Assembly: GCA_031282235.1 (NCBI GenBank)
Contig: JAITED010000137.1
Location: 1 to 11,073, forward strand
Length of the DNA: 11,073 bases
Origin: Propionibacteriaceae bacterium
Lineage (GTDB): Bacteria > Actinomycetota > Actinomycetes > Propionibacteriales > Propionibacteriaceae
Reading direction: 5' to 3'
Shown here: piece by piece, positions 1 to 7,250 of the stretch
Position numbering within the stretch: position 1 is the stretch's first letter
How the letters are laid out: each line of letters opens with the position of its first letter
The notes under the pieces: model-generated
Seen by the model: only the letters and a program-made list of their open reading frames with translations
Databases searched by the model: none
What the model was told of the DNA's origin: nothing
Made by a program: the position numbers and the translations under genes

Positions 1-2073
1 CCGCTCAGCGCCTAACAGTAAACATCCCACACCCACCGCAACAGTGAGTAACGAAGCCGGAGCCAACTCTCGCACCACCTGACGCAAAATACGCGCTCTG
101 CGCCATCCCACCTCACGCAACACCCTAACCGCTGAACGCACCCCTTTAGCGTTGACAACAGCGCTCACACTCAACCCAGCAGCGCCAGAGAGCAACGCCA
201 CCCCCACCAAAACCAAAACCGTACCTGACAACGCCTGCTCCACATCCACCGCAGCACCCAACGTAGCCCAATCCTGACTGACCCAACCCAAATCAGCTTC
301 AGCGCCAGTTTTGTCCACGTAATAATCTGGCACGAACAACGAAATGCTCTGCGGAGATGACCCAGCAACAACCGTAGCTTCCAACCCCAACAGTTCAATC
401 TGCCCCGCAATATCAGCAATCTTCGCCTGCGTTTGCGGGCTGTAACTCGTAATCCCAGCAACCCGCACCCGTACCGCATCAATCGGAGTCTCCCCCCGCA
501 ACAACGCCCCACCCTCCAAGTCAGTAAACGCTCCCGGGGCAGCGGTTATGAAATCGAGATTAGACAGATTAGGCAACACCGGCACCCGCTCACCCGTTTC
601 CGACACCCGCCAAGTATCCACAGCCGACGAATATCCCATAGAAACATACGACAAATCCCCCACCCCAAAATCTGCAAGTTCTCCAGTAGAAAAACTCCCA
701 AGTGGCGCAACTGTCGAATACACATAATCATTCGCTTTCACCGCAGACCGGTACGAGCGCACCTGCTTCACCTCAGTCTCTATTTCAGAAAAAATAGCCG
801 TTTCTGGTTCGGTGTAGCCATCAACAAACACCACATCACGCGGCACCACCTCAAACGCCGTCGCACCGTTTGGAGCCGTCGTATTTTCATAATCCGGACG
901 TCCAGTCAGCACATAACCCGTATCTTCTTCGGGTGCCGATGCAGCACGTATCTCACTAGACCTATCGGCGCCTACAGATTCAGGTAACAACAATCTGTAC
1001 TCGGGGGTGTAGAACGGAAGCAACGCCGTACTAACATCAAGCTCTAAAGTCGTATAAGGCACAAAATCCGCTGCTTTTAGCCCCGCAAGCGTCATCGAAT
1101 CCACACTCAAATCACTGACATCTGCCGTAGCCACAGCTATCTCCAGCCGTAAAATCAGCTTTCGAGCCGGTTCATTGTTCACCACCATAGGCACCACCGG
1201 CACCGGTTCAGAGTAATATCCCTCAGCATCGACAATTATCTGCGCAAACTCATCGCGCTGCGTGGAAAACATATCCGGTATATACGCCGCCCAAGTCTCA
1301 TCCACCACCCGAGCATCCGGAACCGCATCACCCGAAACTCCAGTCAGCGTTGCTAACTCGACCAGTGGAGCCAAAAATGCTGCATTCTCAACCCCCAACA
1401 GTTGAGTTTCCGCAACCGGGTCAACCGCAAATATGACAGAACTGAAACGCGGCAGTTTCCCCAACAAGATTTCGAAAAACGTGTCAGTTGGAATCGGCTT
1501 TAATCCCAAAACCCCAGCGGAGTAACCTAAATAAAACTCATATTGGGACGACTCCGTAATAGCAGATTCTGGTCGTTTACGCAGCCAAACCCGCCCACCA
1601 CCACTCATTACCACCGACTCGTCGTCCCCGCCACTGCCCTGCAACACCACCGTTGTTTTAAGCGATGCCACCCAATCATCACCCGACAAATCTGACACCC
1701 CGACGACAGGGTCATCTATCACATCTAGCATGGGCACGGCGATAAGGTGCCCCAATGAACCCACCATTCCAACTGGCGCAGCCACTTCCACGCCGTTGAT
1801 AGCGCGTATCCGCTCCAACTGTTCCAACGAGATACCGCCTTGACCAGCAGTAGCCACAAAATTGGCATCAACCAACCCCGCGGTGGCTACAGCATCCAAA
1901 CCTCCGCCGGGAACAGTGACCAAAATGTCATACGAACCCCGCCAGTTTTCGTCCAACACCGCTTGAACTCGCGCATTAACCCGCGCCCCCAAAACCACCA
2001 CCGCCAACAACAGCCCACAAGCCAAAAGCGCAGACGCCCACCGCACCCGCGCTGCCGCCCGAAACACCAACAT
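1..2073 (-). CDS. FtsX/MacB-type ABC transporter permease, 5' part only (runs off left edge)
   Basis: This frame stays open for 691 codons, from the ATG at 2073-2071 to base 1, with no stop in the window, so the C-terminus is missing. The upstream in-frame stop is at 2119-2121. Numbered from that ATG, a basic N-terminus is followed by a membrane helix at about residues 13-31 (WASALLACGLLLAVVVLG). A hydrophilic, extracytoplasmic-looking domain spans about 34-611. A second helix lies at about 615-640, then a basic cytoplasmic loop with LREVGWRRARILRQVVREL (652-670), then a third helix from about 672 that is cut by the edge. A helix followed by a basic 'LR.(l/v)G..R..I.R.v..E' loop is the hallmark of the FtsX domain (PF02687). 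By family knowledge, such permeases pair with a cytoplasmic ATPase and act on envelope or lipid substrates mechanically. The partner and substrate are not visible here. The extracytoplasmic domain of ~575 residues far exceeds the ~200-250 of MacB. Start choice: ATG 2073 has a possible -10 just upstream; GTG 2067 has GGGGA 6 nt before it. Family assignment is likely; function unknown. Confidence 0.8.
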   Translation of the reverse strand, partial: MLVFRAAARVRWASALLACGLLLAVVVLGARVNARVQAVLDENWRGSYDILVTVPGGGLDAVATAGLVDANFVATAGQGGISLEQLERIRAINGVEVAAPVGMVGSLGHLIAVPMLDVIDDPVVGVSDLSGDDWVASLKTTVVLQGSGGDDESVVMSGGGRVWLRKRPESAITESSQYEFYLGYSAGVLGLKPIPTDTFFEILLGKLPRFSSVIFAVDPVAETQLLGVENAAFLAPLVELATLTGVSGDAVPDARVVDETWAAYIPDMFSTQRDEFAQIIVDAEGYYSEPVPVVPMVVNNEPARKLILRLEIAVATADVSDLSVDSMTLAGLKAADFVPYTTLELDVSTALLPFYTPEYRLLLPESVGADRSSEIRAASAPEEDTGYVLTGRPDYENTTAPNGATAFEVVPRDVVFVDGYTEPETAIFSEIETEVKQVRSYRSAVKANDYVYSTVAPLGSFSTGELADFGVGDLSYVSMGYSSAVDTWRVSETGERVPVLPNLSNLDFITAAPGAFTDLEGGALLRGETPIDAVRVRVAGITSYSPQTQAKIADIAGQIELLGLEATVVAGSSPQSISLFVPDYYVDKTGAEADLGWVSQDWATLGAAVDVEQALSGTVLVLVGVALLSGAAGLSVSAVVNAKGVRSAVRVLREVGWRRARILRQVVRELAPASLLTVAVGVGCLLLGAER

Positions 2074-2079
2074 TCCCCG

Positions 2080-2085
2080 ACAATA
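2080..2085 (-). promoter_or_regulatory. Candidate -10 element (TATTGT) just before the permease start
   Basis: On the minus strand TATTGT (a TAnnnT match) ends 6 nt before the A of the ATG at 2073, the spacing expected if transcription starts at the start codon. No convincing -35 lies 16-18 nt upstream. Leaderless mRNAs are common in Actinobacteria, so this favours ATG 2073. The GGGGA between the hexamer and the ATG would instead serve a GTG start at 2067. Weak evidence from one short match. Confidence 0.25.
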
Positions 2086-2134
2086 CCACCGTCCCACAGC
2101 GCTATTGATGCCCAAAAGTTAAGAGGCACTTTTT

Positions 2135-2181
2135 GCCCCCTTCTCGAAGGGGGTGGCAGGCGTAGCCTGACGGGGGTTCTC
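2135..2181 (+). repeat. Double-hairpin palindromic repeat, copy A
   Basis: This ~47-nt element has two adjacent inverted repeats. Stem 1 is CCCCCTTC/GAAGGGGG with a 2-base centre (2136-2153). Stem 2 is CAGGC-GTA-GCCTG (2157-2169). It ends in CGGGGGTTCTC. A second copy lies on the opposite strand at 2233-2277. Both copies are in the spacer between aroB and the permease gene. The architecture resembles REP/BIME-like or MITE-like intergenic repeats. It could also act as a transcript-end or mRNA-stability structure, although no T-run follows. Confidence 0.7.
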
Positions 2182-2197
2182 ATCCCCAGCCTGAAAG

Positions 2198-2222
2198 ACT
2201 CTCACGCACAAAACTCTCACGC
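2198..2222 (+). repeat. Short direct repeat ACTCTCACGC, two copies 15 nt apart
   Basis: ACTCTCACGC occurs at 2198-2207 and again at 2213-2222, inside the 51-nt segment between the two inverted palindromic repeats. No function can be assigned. It may simply be duplicated filler of a composite repeat element. Confidence 0.4.
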
Positions 2223-2232
2223 GCCACGGGGC

Positions 2233-2277
2233 GATAACCCCCGCCGCCTGCGGCGGCACCCCCTTTTAAAAGGGGGC
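2233..2277 (-). repeat. Double-hairpin palindromic repeat, copy B, abutting the aroB stop
   Basis: Read on the minus strand, this 45-nt element starts 1 nt after the aroB TGA. Its first palindrome is perfect, CCCCCTTTTAAAAGGGGG (2259-2276). A GC-rich stem CCGCC-GCA-GGCGG follows, then GGGGGTTATC. It aligns end to end with copy A in inverted orientation, and the differences preserve base pairing in both stems. Its position makes it a possible non-canonical (no T-run) transcription terminator or 3'-end stabiliser for the aro operon. It could equally be a mobile repeat that settled just behind a gene end. Confidence 0.7.
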
Positions 2278-2278
2278 T

Positions 2279-3370
2279 TCAAAGGATGTCGTTTCGCAAT
2301 TTTTGATACGCGGCGCTCATCGCTTCCTCGGTGGGGGTGGTGATGATGGGGTGTTGCGGTTTGTCTAGCAGTACGAAGCGGGGGGTGCCGCCTCTGGTTT
2401 TTTTGTCTCGGCTGATGAAGTCTCTGATGGCAGCGTAGGGGGCGGCGGCGTAGCTTATCGGCAACTCTAGGGCGCGCAGTACGCTGCGATGCAACGCCAC
2501 CGTTTCGGGGGCTAGGCCGGTGGTGCGGGCGGCTAACTCGGCTGCGTACACCATGCCTACGGCGATGGCTTCACCGTGACGCCAGCGGAACTGTTCGTAG
2601 GCTTCGATGGCGTGCCCCACGGTGTGGCCGTAGTTGAGTTGTTCGCGCCCGACGCTGCCGGTTGCCAAGATACGCTCCTCCGGGTCGGCGGCTACGGTAG
2701 CGGCTTTCACCTGCACCGCTCGGGTCACCAGTTCAGCGAAACGTTCAGAAGTCACCTGTTGGCTGGACACCGGGTCGTCCAGAATCAGTTTCAAGATGGC
2801 GGCGTCGGCGATGAACCCCGTTTTTGCCACTTCGGCTAGCCCGGAGCGGATTTCTCTGGGCGGCAGGCTGCGCAGCAGGTCAAAGTCGATGAGCACCGCG
2901 CGCGGGTCGTGGAACGCCCCCACCAAATTCTTACCCTCCGGCAGGTCGATAGCGGTTTTGCCACCCACACTGGCATCCACCGCGCCTAACACCGTAGTGG
3001 GAACCGCTATCCACGGTATGCCGCGCAGATACGACGCGGCCAAAAACCCGGCTACATCAGTGGTGGCTCCCCCGCCCACCCCAATCACCAAATCGGTACG
3101 GGTGAAGTTGGCTTTCGCTAACGCACTCCACAGCGCCGTCAACACCTGAGCGGTTTTAGCCGTTTCCCCCTCGGGCACCACCAGCGGCAGCACCCGTATC
3201 TTGCTGTCTTGCAGCGCTACCTGAGCTACAGCGGCAGTTCCAGCCAGCACGCTGGGGTACACCAGCGCCACTTGCCCTGCGCCACCCAGATACTCCGGCA
3301 GTAGCCGTAACGCCGTCGGCTCAATGACCACCGGATACGGCTGGGGGCTGGATACGATGATTTCAGCCAT
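2279..3370 (-). CDS. aroB: 3-dehydroquinate synthase
   Basis: Converts DAHP to 3-dehydroquinate, the second step of the shikimate pathway, in the cytoplasm using NAD+ and a divalent metal. The product is 363 aa, the usual family length. Visible landmarks in order: the NAD-binding GVGGGATTDVAGF (97-109), PTTVLGAVDASVGGKTAID (124-142), the GLAEVAK segment with metal ligand Glu180 (177-183), LNYGHTVGH with His249 (245-253) and WRHGE with His265 (263-267). The three metal ligands are therefore intact. A DKKTRGG active-site segment lies at 322-328. The ATG at 3370 is preceded by a strong Shine-Dalgarno, GGGAGGGG, 7 nt away and inside the end of aroK. The genes overlap by 8 nt, which suggests translational coupling. 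This is the last gene of the alaS-aro unit. The palindromic repeat copy B starts 1 nt beyond its TGA. Confidence 0.97.
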   Translation of the reverse strand: MAEIIVSSPQPYPVVIEPTALRLLPEYLGGAGQVALVYPSVLAGTAAVAQVALQDSKIRVLPLVVPEGETAKTAQVLTALWSALAKANFTRTDLVIGVGGGATTDVAGFLAASYLRGIPWIAVPTTVLGAVDASVGGKTAIDLPEGKNLVGAFHDPRAVLIDFDLLRSLPPREIRSGLAEVAKTGFIADAAILKLILDDPVSSQQVTSERFAELVTRAVQVKAATVAADPEERILATGSVGREQLNYGHTVGHAIEAYEQFRWRHGEAIAVGMVYAAELAARTTGLAPETVALHRSVLRALELPISYAAAPYAAIRDFISRDKKTRGGTPRFVLLDKPQHPIITTPTEEAMSAAYQKLRNDIL

Positions 3371-3875
3371 GATGATTCCCCTCCCTCAAAGCAGCAACGA
3401 TACGCTCCACCACTGCGCTGGGTTTCACAGCGTCAGTGGATACGACAACCTGCGCCACTTGGGCATAAAGTACGCCGCGTTCATTCAACAAAACCCGTAA
3501 GCGCTCAGCAGGGTTATCAGCCAACAGCGGACGGTGCCGGGTATCACCCACCCGCTCAAGCGCAGTCGCTAAACTCACCTGCAACCACACCACACTGTGA
3601 GCGTTAATAACTTCCCGCAGCTTCGGGTTAGTCACCGCTCCCCCACCCAACGACAACACGATGGGGGTGCCCGCCAACACAACAGCGGCGGTTTGCGCTT
3701 CTAACTCCCGAAACGCCCCCTCACCGGCAGTGGCGAAAATCTCAGTGACGCTAACCCCCGTATCGGCCTCAATACGCTCATCCAAATCAACGAAAGGCAA
3801 CCCCAACTTAGCCGCCAACAGTTTCCCCACAGTGGTTTTACCAGCCGCTGGCATCCCCACAAGCACCACACTCAT
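3363..3875 (-). CDS. aroK: Shikimate kinase
   Basis: Phosphorylates shikimate at the 3-hydroxyl with ATP, the fifth pathway step, in the cytoplasm. The 170-aa length and fold are typical of this small NMP-kinase-like family. The Walker A loop is GMPAAGKTT (7-15). Shikimate contacts are seen as Asp32 in VDLDERIE, Arg56 in FRELE and the triple glycine LGGGA (76-80). The lid arginine is Arg115 in HRPLL, and Arg133 lies in NERGVLY. The P-loop reads P-A-A where related enzymes usually have a Gly (PGSGKS or MGAGKS types). The GxxxxGKT pattern is kept, so activity is expected. The ATG directly follows the aroC TAA (TAAATG), with an AGGTG-like site 6 nt upstream. The end overlaps aroB by 8 nt. Both junctions point to coupled translation in the operon. 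Confidence 0.96.
   Translation of the reverse strand: MSVVLVGMPAAGKTTVGKLLAAKLGLPFVDLDERIEADTGVSVTEIFATAGEGAFRELEAQTAAVVLAGTPIVLSLGGGAVTNPKLREVINAHSVVWLQVSLATALERVGDTRHRPLLADNPAERLRVLLNERGVLYAQVAQVVVSTDAVKPSAVVERIVAALREGNHHG
3378..3385 (-). promoter_or_regulatory. Strong ribosome-binding site of aroB inside aroK
   Basis: On the minus strand GGGAGGGG lies 7 nt before the aroB ATG. It is the strongest Shine-Dalgarno-like sequence I see in the operon. It fixes the aroB start and encodes part of the last codons of aroK, so the end of aroK is constrained by aroB translation. Confidence 0.75.
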
Positions 3876-5069
3876 TTAGAGCACCTGCAGCCCGTGTTCG
3901 CGCACCTGAGCGAGAAAACCCAAAAAGTTACGCCGCGTCTCGCTCACCGTATCGCCGCCGAACTTATCTAGGCAAGCCCCAGCGATGACCAGCGCCGTAA
4001 CCGCTTCCGCCACCACCCCAGCGGCAGGCACCGCGCACACGTCGGAGCGTTGCGGATGCGCGCTCGCCGCCGCGCCGGTAGAAACGTCCACTGTCGGCAG
4101 CGAGTTGGCCAATGTGGGAATCGGCTTCATGGCGATACGCAACCAGATGGGTTGCCCGTTGCTGATGCCGCCCTCAATACCCCCAGCGTTGTTGGATTCC
4201 CGAGTGATGCCCCCCACACCGGGCAACATGCGGTCATGCAGTTCACTGCCGGGCGTAGTAGCCGCCGCGAATCCGGCCCCTATCGCCACCCCTTTGATGG
4301 CCGGGATGCCCATGAGTGCGCCTGCCAACTGCGCGTCCAAGCGGCGGTCGCTTTGGACATGGGAGCCGATGCCGGGGGGGCAACCCCACACCACCACCTC
4401 GACCACCCCTCCCAACGTATCGCCTGCCGCTTTAGCTTCGTCGATGGCGGCCACCATACGCGCCGAAGCGGGCGCGTCAGCGCAGCGCACCGGGTCAGCG
4501 TCGATACGGTGCAAGTCCGCCGCTTTGGGCAGTTCCGTCTCTACGCTGCCCACACCGCCTATGGCAACCACATGGGATAGCACCGTAACCCCGTAGGCCT
4601 GCGCCAAAAACTGTTTCGCAGCCACCCCGATGGCCACTTTGGCGGCGGTCTCCCTAGCTGAAGCGCGCTCCAAGATGGGGCGCGCGTCCAAGTAGTCGTA
4701 TTTCTGCATCCCTGCTAAATCGGCGTGCCCGGGGCGCGGTCTGGTCAACGGCGCAGTCCCCGGCGCAGTCGCCAATACGTCAGCCGCCACCGGGTCGGGG
4801 CTCATGGCGACCTGCCACTTCGGCCACTCCGTGTTTGCCACTTCGATAGCAATCGGCGCGCCCGTGGTGTTGCCCTGCCACACCCCGGAGACGATACGCA
4901 CCGCATCGCGTTCCAATTTCATACGCGCGCCGCGACCGTACCCCAACCGCCGCCTAGCCAGCGCCGTATCAATGTCAGCGGTGTTTACGCGCACCCCAGC
5001 AGGCAACCCCTCCAGCAGCGCGATGAGGGCAGCGCCGTGCGATTCCCCGGCGGTTAGATAACGCAACAT
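3876..5069 (-). CDS. aroC: Chorismate synthase
   Basis: Converts EPSP to chorismate, the last common step to aromatic amino acids and folate, using reduced FMN. The 397-aa product beginning [12 protein letters not shown] matches the usual actinobacterial length. The frame stays open for 27 more codons upstream (to 5150), but that extension runs into the end of aroE and has no family similarity, so I chose the ATG at 5069. Signature blocks are all present: GESHG with His11, [12 protein letters not shown] (39-50), [12 protein letters not shown] with His115 (109-120), ERASARET (134-141), [15 protein letters not shown] (240-254), [14 protein letters not shown] (292-305) and RSD with Asp343 (341-343). 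These correspond to the catalytic histidines and aspartate and to the FMN site. The gap to aroE is 28 nt and holds no obvious Shine-Dalgarno. Its TAA abuts the aroK ATG. Confidence 0.97.
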   Translation of the reverse strand: MLRYLTAGESHGAALIALLEGLPAGVRVNTADIDTALARRRLGYGRGARMKLERDAVRIVSGVWQGNTTGAPIAIEVANTEWPKWQVAMSPDPVAADVLATAPGTAPLTRPRPGHADLAGMQKYDYLDARPILERASARETAAKVAIGVAAKQFLAQAYGVTVLSHVVAIGGVGSVETELPKAADLHRIDADPVRCADAPASARMVAAIDEAKAAGDTLGGVVEVVVWGCPPGIGSHVQSDRRLDAQLAGALMGIPAIKGVAIGAGFAAATTPGSELHDRMLPGVGGITRESNNAGGIEGGISNGQPIWLRIAMKPIPTLANSLPTVDVSTGAAASAHPQRSDVCAVPAAGVVAEAVTALVIAGACLDKFGGDTVSETRRNFLGFLAQVREHGLQVL

Positions 5070-5097
5070 GCATCTATTGTGGCAGAGTGTCCCCGGC

Positions 5098-5994
5098 TTA
5101 GCGCTCAGCAAGCGCCGCCAATCCGGCGTTGCGCAACACATCGAACTCAACTTCGTATCCGGTAAACAGTTGGAATTGGCTCACTGCTTGCCCTGCTAAC
5201 AGGTCGAGACCGTCAACAGTAGGCATCCCGAACGCGCTAGCCAGCTCCAGTAGCGGACGCTCCCAAGGGTCGTAGGACACGTCGAACACCGCGCCGACAT
5301 CCGGCAACAAGTCAGATAGGTGTTCGGGTATGTAAGGGGTCAGCGCCTCCCCCGGCAACGTGGATACCAACAAATCTGTGGGCGGCAGCGGTACTGTCCG
5401 CGCTGTCAACTCCGCCACTTCCACCCCTTTGACCCCTAAACTCAGCGCAAAATCCCGCAACGCAGCAGCAGGCTCCGGGCGGCGCGCTAATACGATGAGC
5501 CACTGCAACCCGATACGCGCCAAAGCCGCCACCAGCGAGCGCGCGGTGGCGCCAGCGCCCACAATCACCGCGTCCGTCACCGTATGTATGCCATGTGCCG
5601 CCAGCGCCTGCACCGCACCGGGCACGTCAGTGTTGTAAACCCGCACCGTATCCGCATCGAACACCACCGTGTTAGCGGCTCCCACTAGGCGCGCCACCTC
5701 ATCTGGGGTGCCCAGCGCTAACGCCGCTTCCTTATGTGGCATGGTGACCGCCAGCCCCCGCCACGAACCATCCAACCCAGCTACGAAATCAGCTAAACCG
5801 CCCGGTGGCACATCGCGCGTCGTAAACGTCCAATCCAAACCGCAGGCGGCGTATCCGGCACGATGCAACGCTGGCGATAACGAGTGCGCGGCGGGCCAAC
5901 CCACTACTGCGCAGCTGTTAGCCGTATTAGCCGTATCAGCAGCTGTATTTGCCGTCGCAGCCCCCGGCGTCATCACCGCTAGGCCGTTCCGCAC
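5098..5994 (-). CDS. aroE: Shikimate dehydrogenase (NADP+)
   Basis: Reduces 3-dehydroshikimate to shikimate with NADPH, the fourth pathway step. Up to 298 aa. The substrate domain carries [13 protein letters not shown] (32-44) with the Ser38/Ser40 pair, TMPHKEA with the catalytic Lys88 (84-90), GAANTV (105-110) and YNTDVPG with the catalytic Asp123 (120-126). The Rossmann glycine loop is VGAGATARS (145-153). [10 protein letters not shown] (238-247) and [18 protein letters not shown] (262-279) complete the substrate pocket. The N-terminus is uncertain. The frame opens with GTG at 5994, overlapping the end of mltG by 16 nt. An ATG at 5973 lies 5 nt after the mltG TAG. Neither has a clear ribosome-binding site. 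The first ~27 residues are a low-complexity Ala/Thr/Asn stretch ([12 protein letters not shown]) outside the conserved domain. Enzyme identity is firm; the exact start is not. Confidence 0.93.
   Translation of the reverse strand: MRNGLAVMTPGAATANTAADTANTANSCAVVGWPAAHSLSPALHRAGYAACGLDWTFTTRDVPPGGLADFVAGLDGSWRGLAVTMPHKEAALALGTPDEVARLVGAANTVVFDADTVRVYNTDVPGAVQALAAHGIHTVTDAVIVGAGATARSLVAALARIGLQWLIVLARRPEPAAALRDFALSLGVKGVEVAELTARTVPLPPTDLLVSTLPGEALTPYIPEHLSDLLPDVGAVFDVSYDPWERPLLELASAFGMPTVDGLDLLAGQAVSQFQLFTGYEVEFDVLRNAGLAALAER
5917..5964 (-). repeat. Degenerate 9-bp tandem repeat in the 5' end of aroE
   Basis: Variants of TTAGCCGTA (TTAGCCGTA, TTAGCCGTA, CAGCAGCTGTA, TTTGCCGTC on the plus strand) recur here in frame. 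They encode an Ala-Asn-Thr / Ala-Asp-Thr run before the conserved domain of shikimate dehydrogenase. It looks like slippage-expanded coding sequence in a tolerant N-terminal tail. Confidence 0.5.
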
Positions 5995-7250
5995 TCAACT
6001 GGGTTCGCGTCACACCAGACGTTAAACTCCGCGACGTTGGCTTCGTGCTCCTCCAGCGTGCGCGCAAACTTCACCGTACCCAGCGTGGGGTTGGTAGCCA
6101 CGAAGTACAGATAATCGTGTTCGGTGGGGTGTACGGCGGCCAACAGCGAGATTCGCCCCGGGTTAGAGATAGCGGTCGGCGGCAGTCCGGGGTGCAGGTA
6201 GGTGTTATACGGTGAGTCGATGGCGAGCATCTCCTCCGTGAGGTTCAAGATGGTGTAATCATTCAGCGCATACGAGATAGTGGCATCCGACTGCAACGGC
6301 ATCCCAATCTTCAACCGGTTGTAGAACACCCCGGCGATGTCGGCAGCGTACTGCAACGTCCCGCCCTCGCGTTCCACCAAACCGGCCATGTTCACGGCAT
6401 CGGCGGGGCTGACCCCCAACGCCTCGGCGGCAGCGACAAACTCTAACTCCTCTATGAGCCGCTTAAACTCGTCCACCATCGGCTTCAGCGCCTCCAGCGC
6501 GGTCGGGGTGGCATCGTAAGCGTATGTATTTGGGGCTAAATAGCCCTCGGTTACGCCGTTTGCCCACTCCGGCAACTCCAACTCGCCGGGGTCAACCGCC
6601 AGTAACTCCAGTTCGTCAACCGGAATGCCGGTGGTTTCGTGAATCCGCTCAAACGTGCGCGCATTGCTGAACCCCTCGGGGATGGTGAAAAACGCCTGCA
6701 CCACATTGCCCGGGTCTCCCAGAATCTTCAAGGCATCCTCGGCGCGCATCCGGGTGCGTACCTTATAGTCAGCGGCTTGAATGTCAGCGAAATAGCTGGG
6801 GTGCGCTGTGGCCGCTTTGATGAACGCTTCCGCAGATTTAATCACGTCCTCATCGAGCAACAGCTGCGCGATGTGCTCCACGTCAGCCCCCGCTGGGATG
6901 GTGATTATGATTTCGACGTTGCCGGGGCCGGGATAATCCTCTGGGCCTTGCAGTTTGGAGAACAGTTTCAGCCCCCCGAAGTAGAGCATCACAAACCCAG
7001 CGATGATGCTAGCTATCAGCACTAACCCGATGATGAGGTTGGGGATACGGTGATGCGCCTTGAGGTCAGCTTCCACATCGAACGGTTTCTCGCTCCACGA
7101 GTCCACAGCGGCGGTCTCCAAGACCCGGTTCGGGTCGCTGACTAGGTCATGCAATCCCGCCGTCGGCGGCTGGAAAGCGTCGTCGTCTAAAGGCGAACCA
7201 GCACTTATACGCCCACCACTCACTCCGGGACTCCCTTCAATCTTAAACAT
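5979..7250 (-). CDS. mltG: Endolytic murein transglycosylase MltG (YceG-like)
   Basis: A membrane-anchored enzyme that cleaves nascent peptidoglycan strands and is thought to set glycan length or release. The product is 423 aa. It has an acidic, cytoplasmic N-terminal tail of ~70 residues, one membrane helix at about 71-92 (PNLIIGLVLIASIIAGFVML), then an extracytoplasmic part. A LysM-like region lies at about 112-190 (IPAGADVEHIAQLLLDEDVI and onward). The catalytic YceG domain follows with AGLVEREGG (289-297). Glu293 aligns with the catalytic Glu218 of E. coli MltG. NRLKIGMPLQSDATISYAL (311-329), SPYNTYLHPGLPPTAISNPG (346-365) and LYFVATNPTLGTVKFARTL (381-399) are diagnostic. Cys413 and Cys420 in the tail could pair outside the cell. 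The ATG overlaps ruvX by 8 nt, with GGAG about 9 nt upstream. Its position after ruvX and before aroE is standard for Actinobacteria. Confidence 0.95.
   Translation of the reverse strand: MFKIEGSPGVSGGRISAGSPLDDDAFQPPTAGLHDLVSDPNRVLETAAVDSWSEKPFDVEADLKAHHRIPNLIIGLVLIASIIAGFVMLYFGGLKLFSKLQGPEDYPGPGNVEIIITIPAGADVEHIAQLLLDEDVIKSAEAFIKAATAHPSYFADIQAADYKVRTRMRAEDALKILGDPGNVVQAFFTIPEGFSNARTFERIHETTGIPVDELELLAVDPGELELPEWANGVTEGYLAPNTYAYDATPTALEALKPMVDEFKRLIEELEFVAAAEALGVSPADAVNMAGLVEREGGTLQYAADIAGVFYNRLKIGMPLQSDATISYALNDYTILNLTEEMLAIDSPYNTYLHPGLPPTAISNPGRISLLAAVHPTEHDYLYFVATNPTLGTVKFARTLEEHEANVAEFNVWCDANPVECGTA

Noticed and set aside
433..987. 184-codon plus-strand frame
   Set aside because: It lies antisense to the continuous 691-codon permease frame. 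Its product is rich in Arg, His, Ser and Pro with no recognisable domain, which is typical of a shadow frame.
1..2073. Decayed or pseudogene region, because no closed reading frame is present
   Set aside because: Triplet-by-triplet reading of the minus strand shows one open frame with no stop from 2073 to base 1. It only lacks its end because of the window edge.
2259..2276. Classic rho-independent terminator after aroB
   Set aside because: The perfect palindrome is followed by TGCCGCC on the minus strand rather than a T-run, so it is listed as a repeat with possible terminator-like activity.
1840..2343. 167-codon plus-strand frame across the intergenic repeats
   Set aside because: It is antisense to the permease start and the aroB end. 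Its middle is simply the translated palindromic repeat (LLEGGG...LLKGGF-like text), a common artefact of such repeats.
3985..4596. 203-codon plus-strand frame antisense to aroC
   Set aside because: It is a shadow of the conserved chorismate synthase gene in GC-rich DNA, with no domain and no ribosome-binding site.
5070..5150. 27-codon upstream extension of aroC
   Set aside because: The extension overlaps the end of aroE and has no similarity to chorismate synthases. [12 protein letters not shown] at 5069 is the normal family N-terminus.
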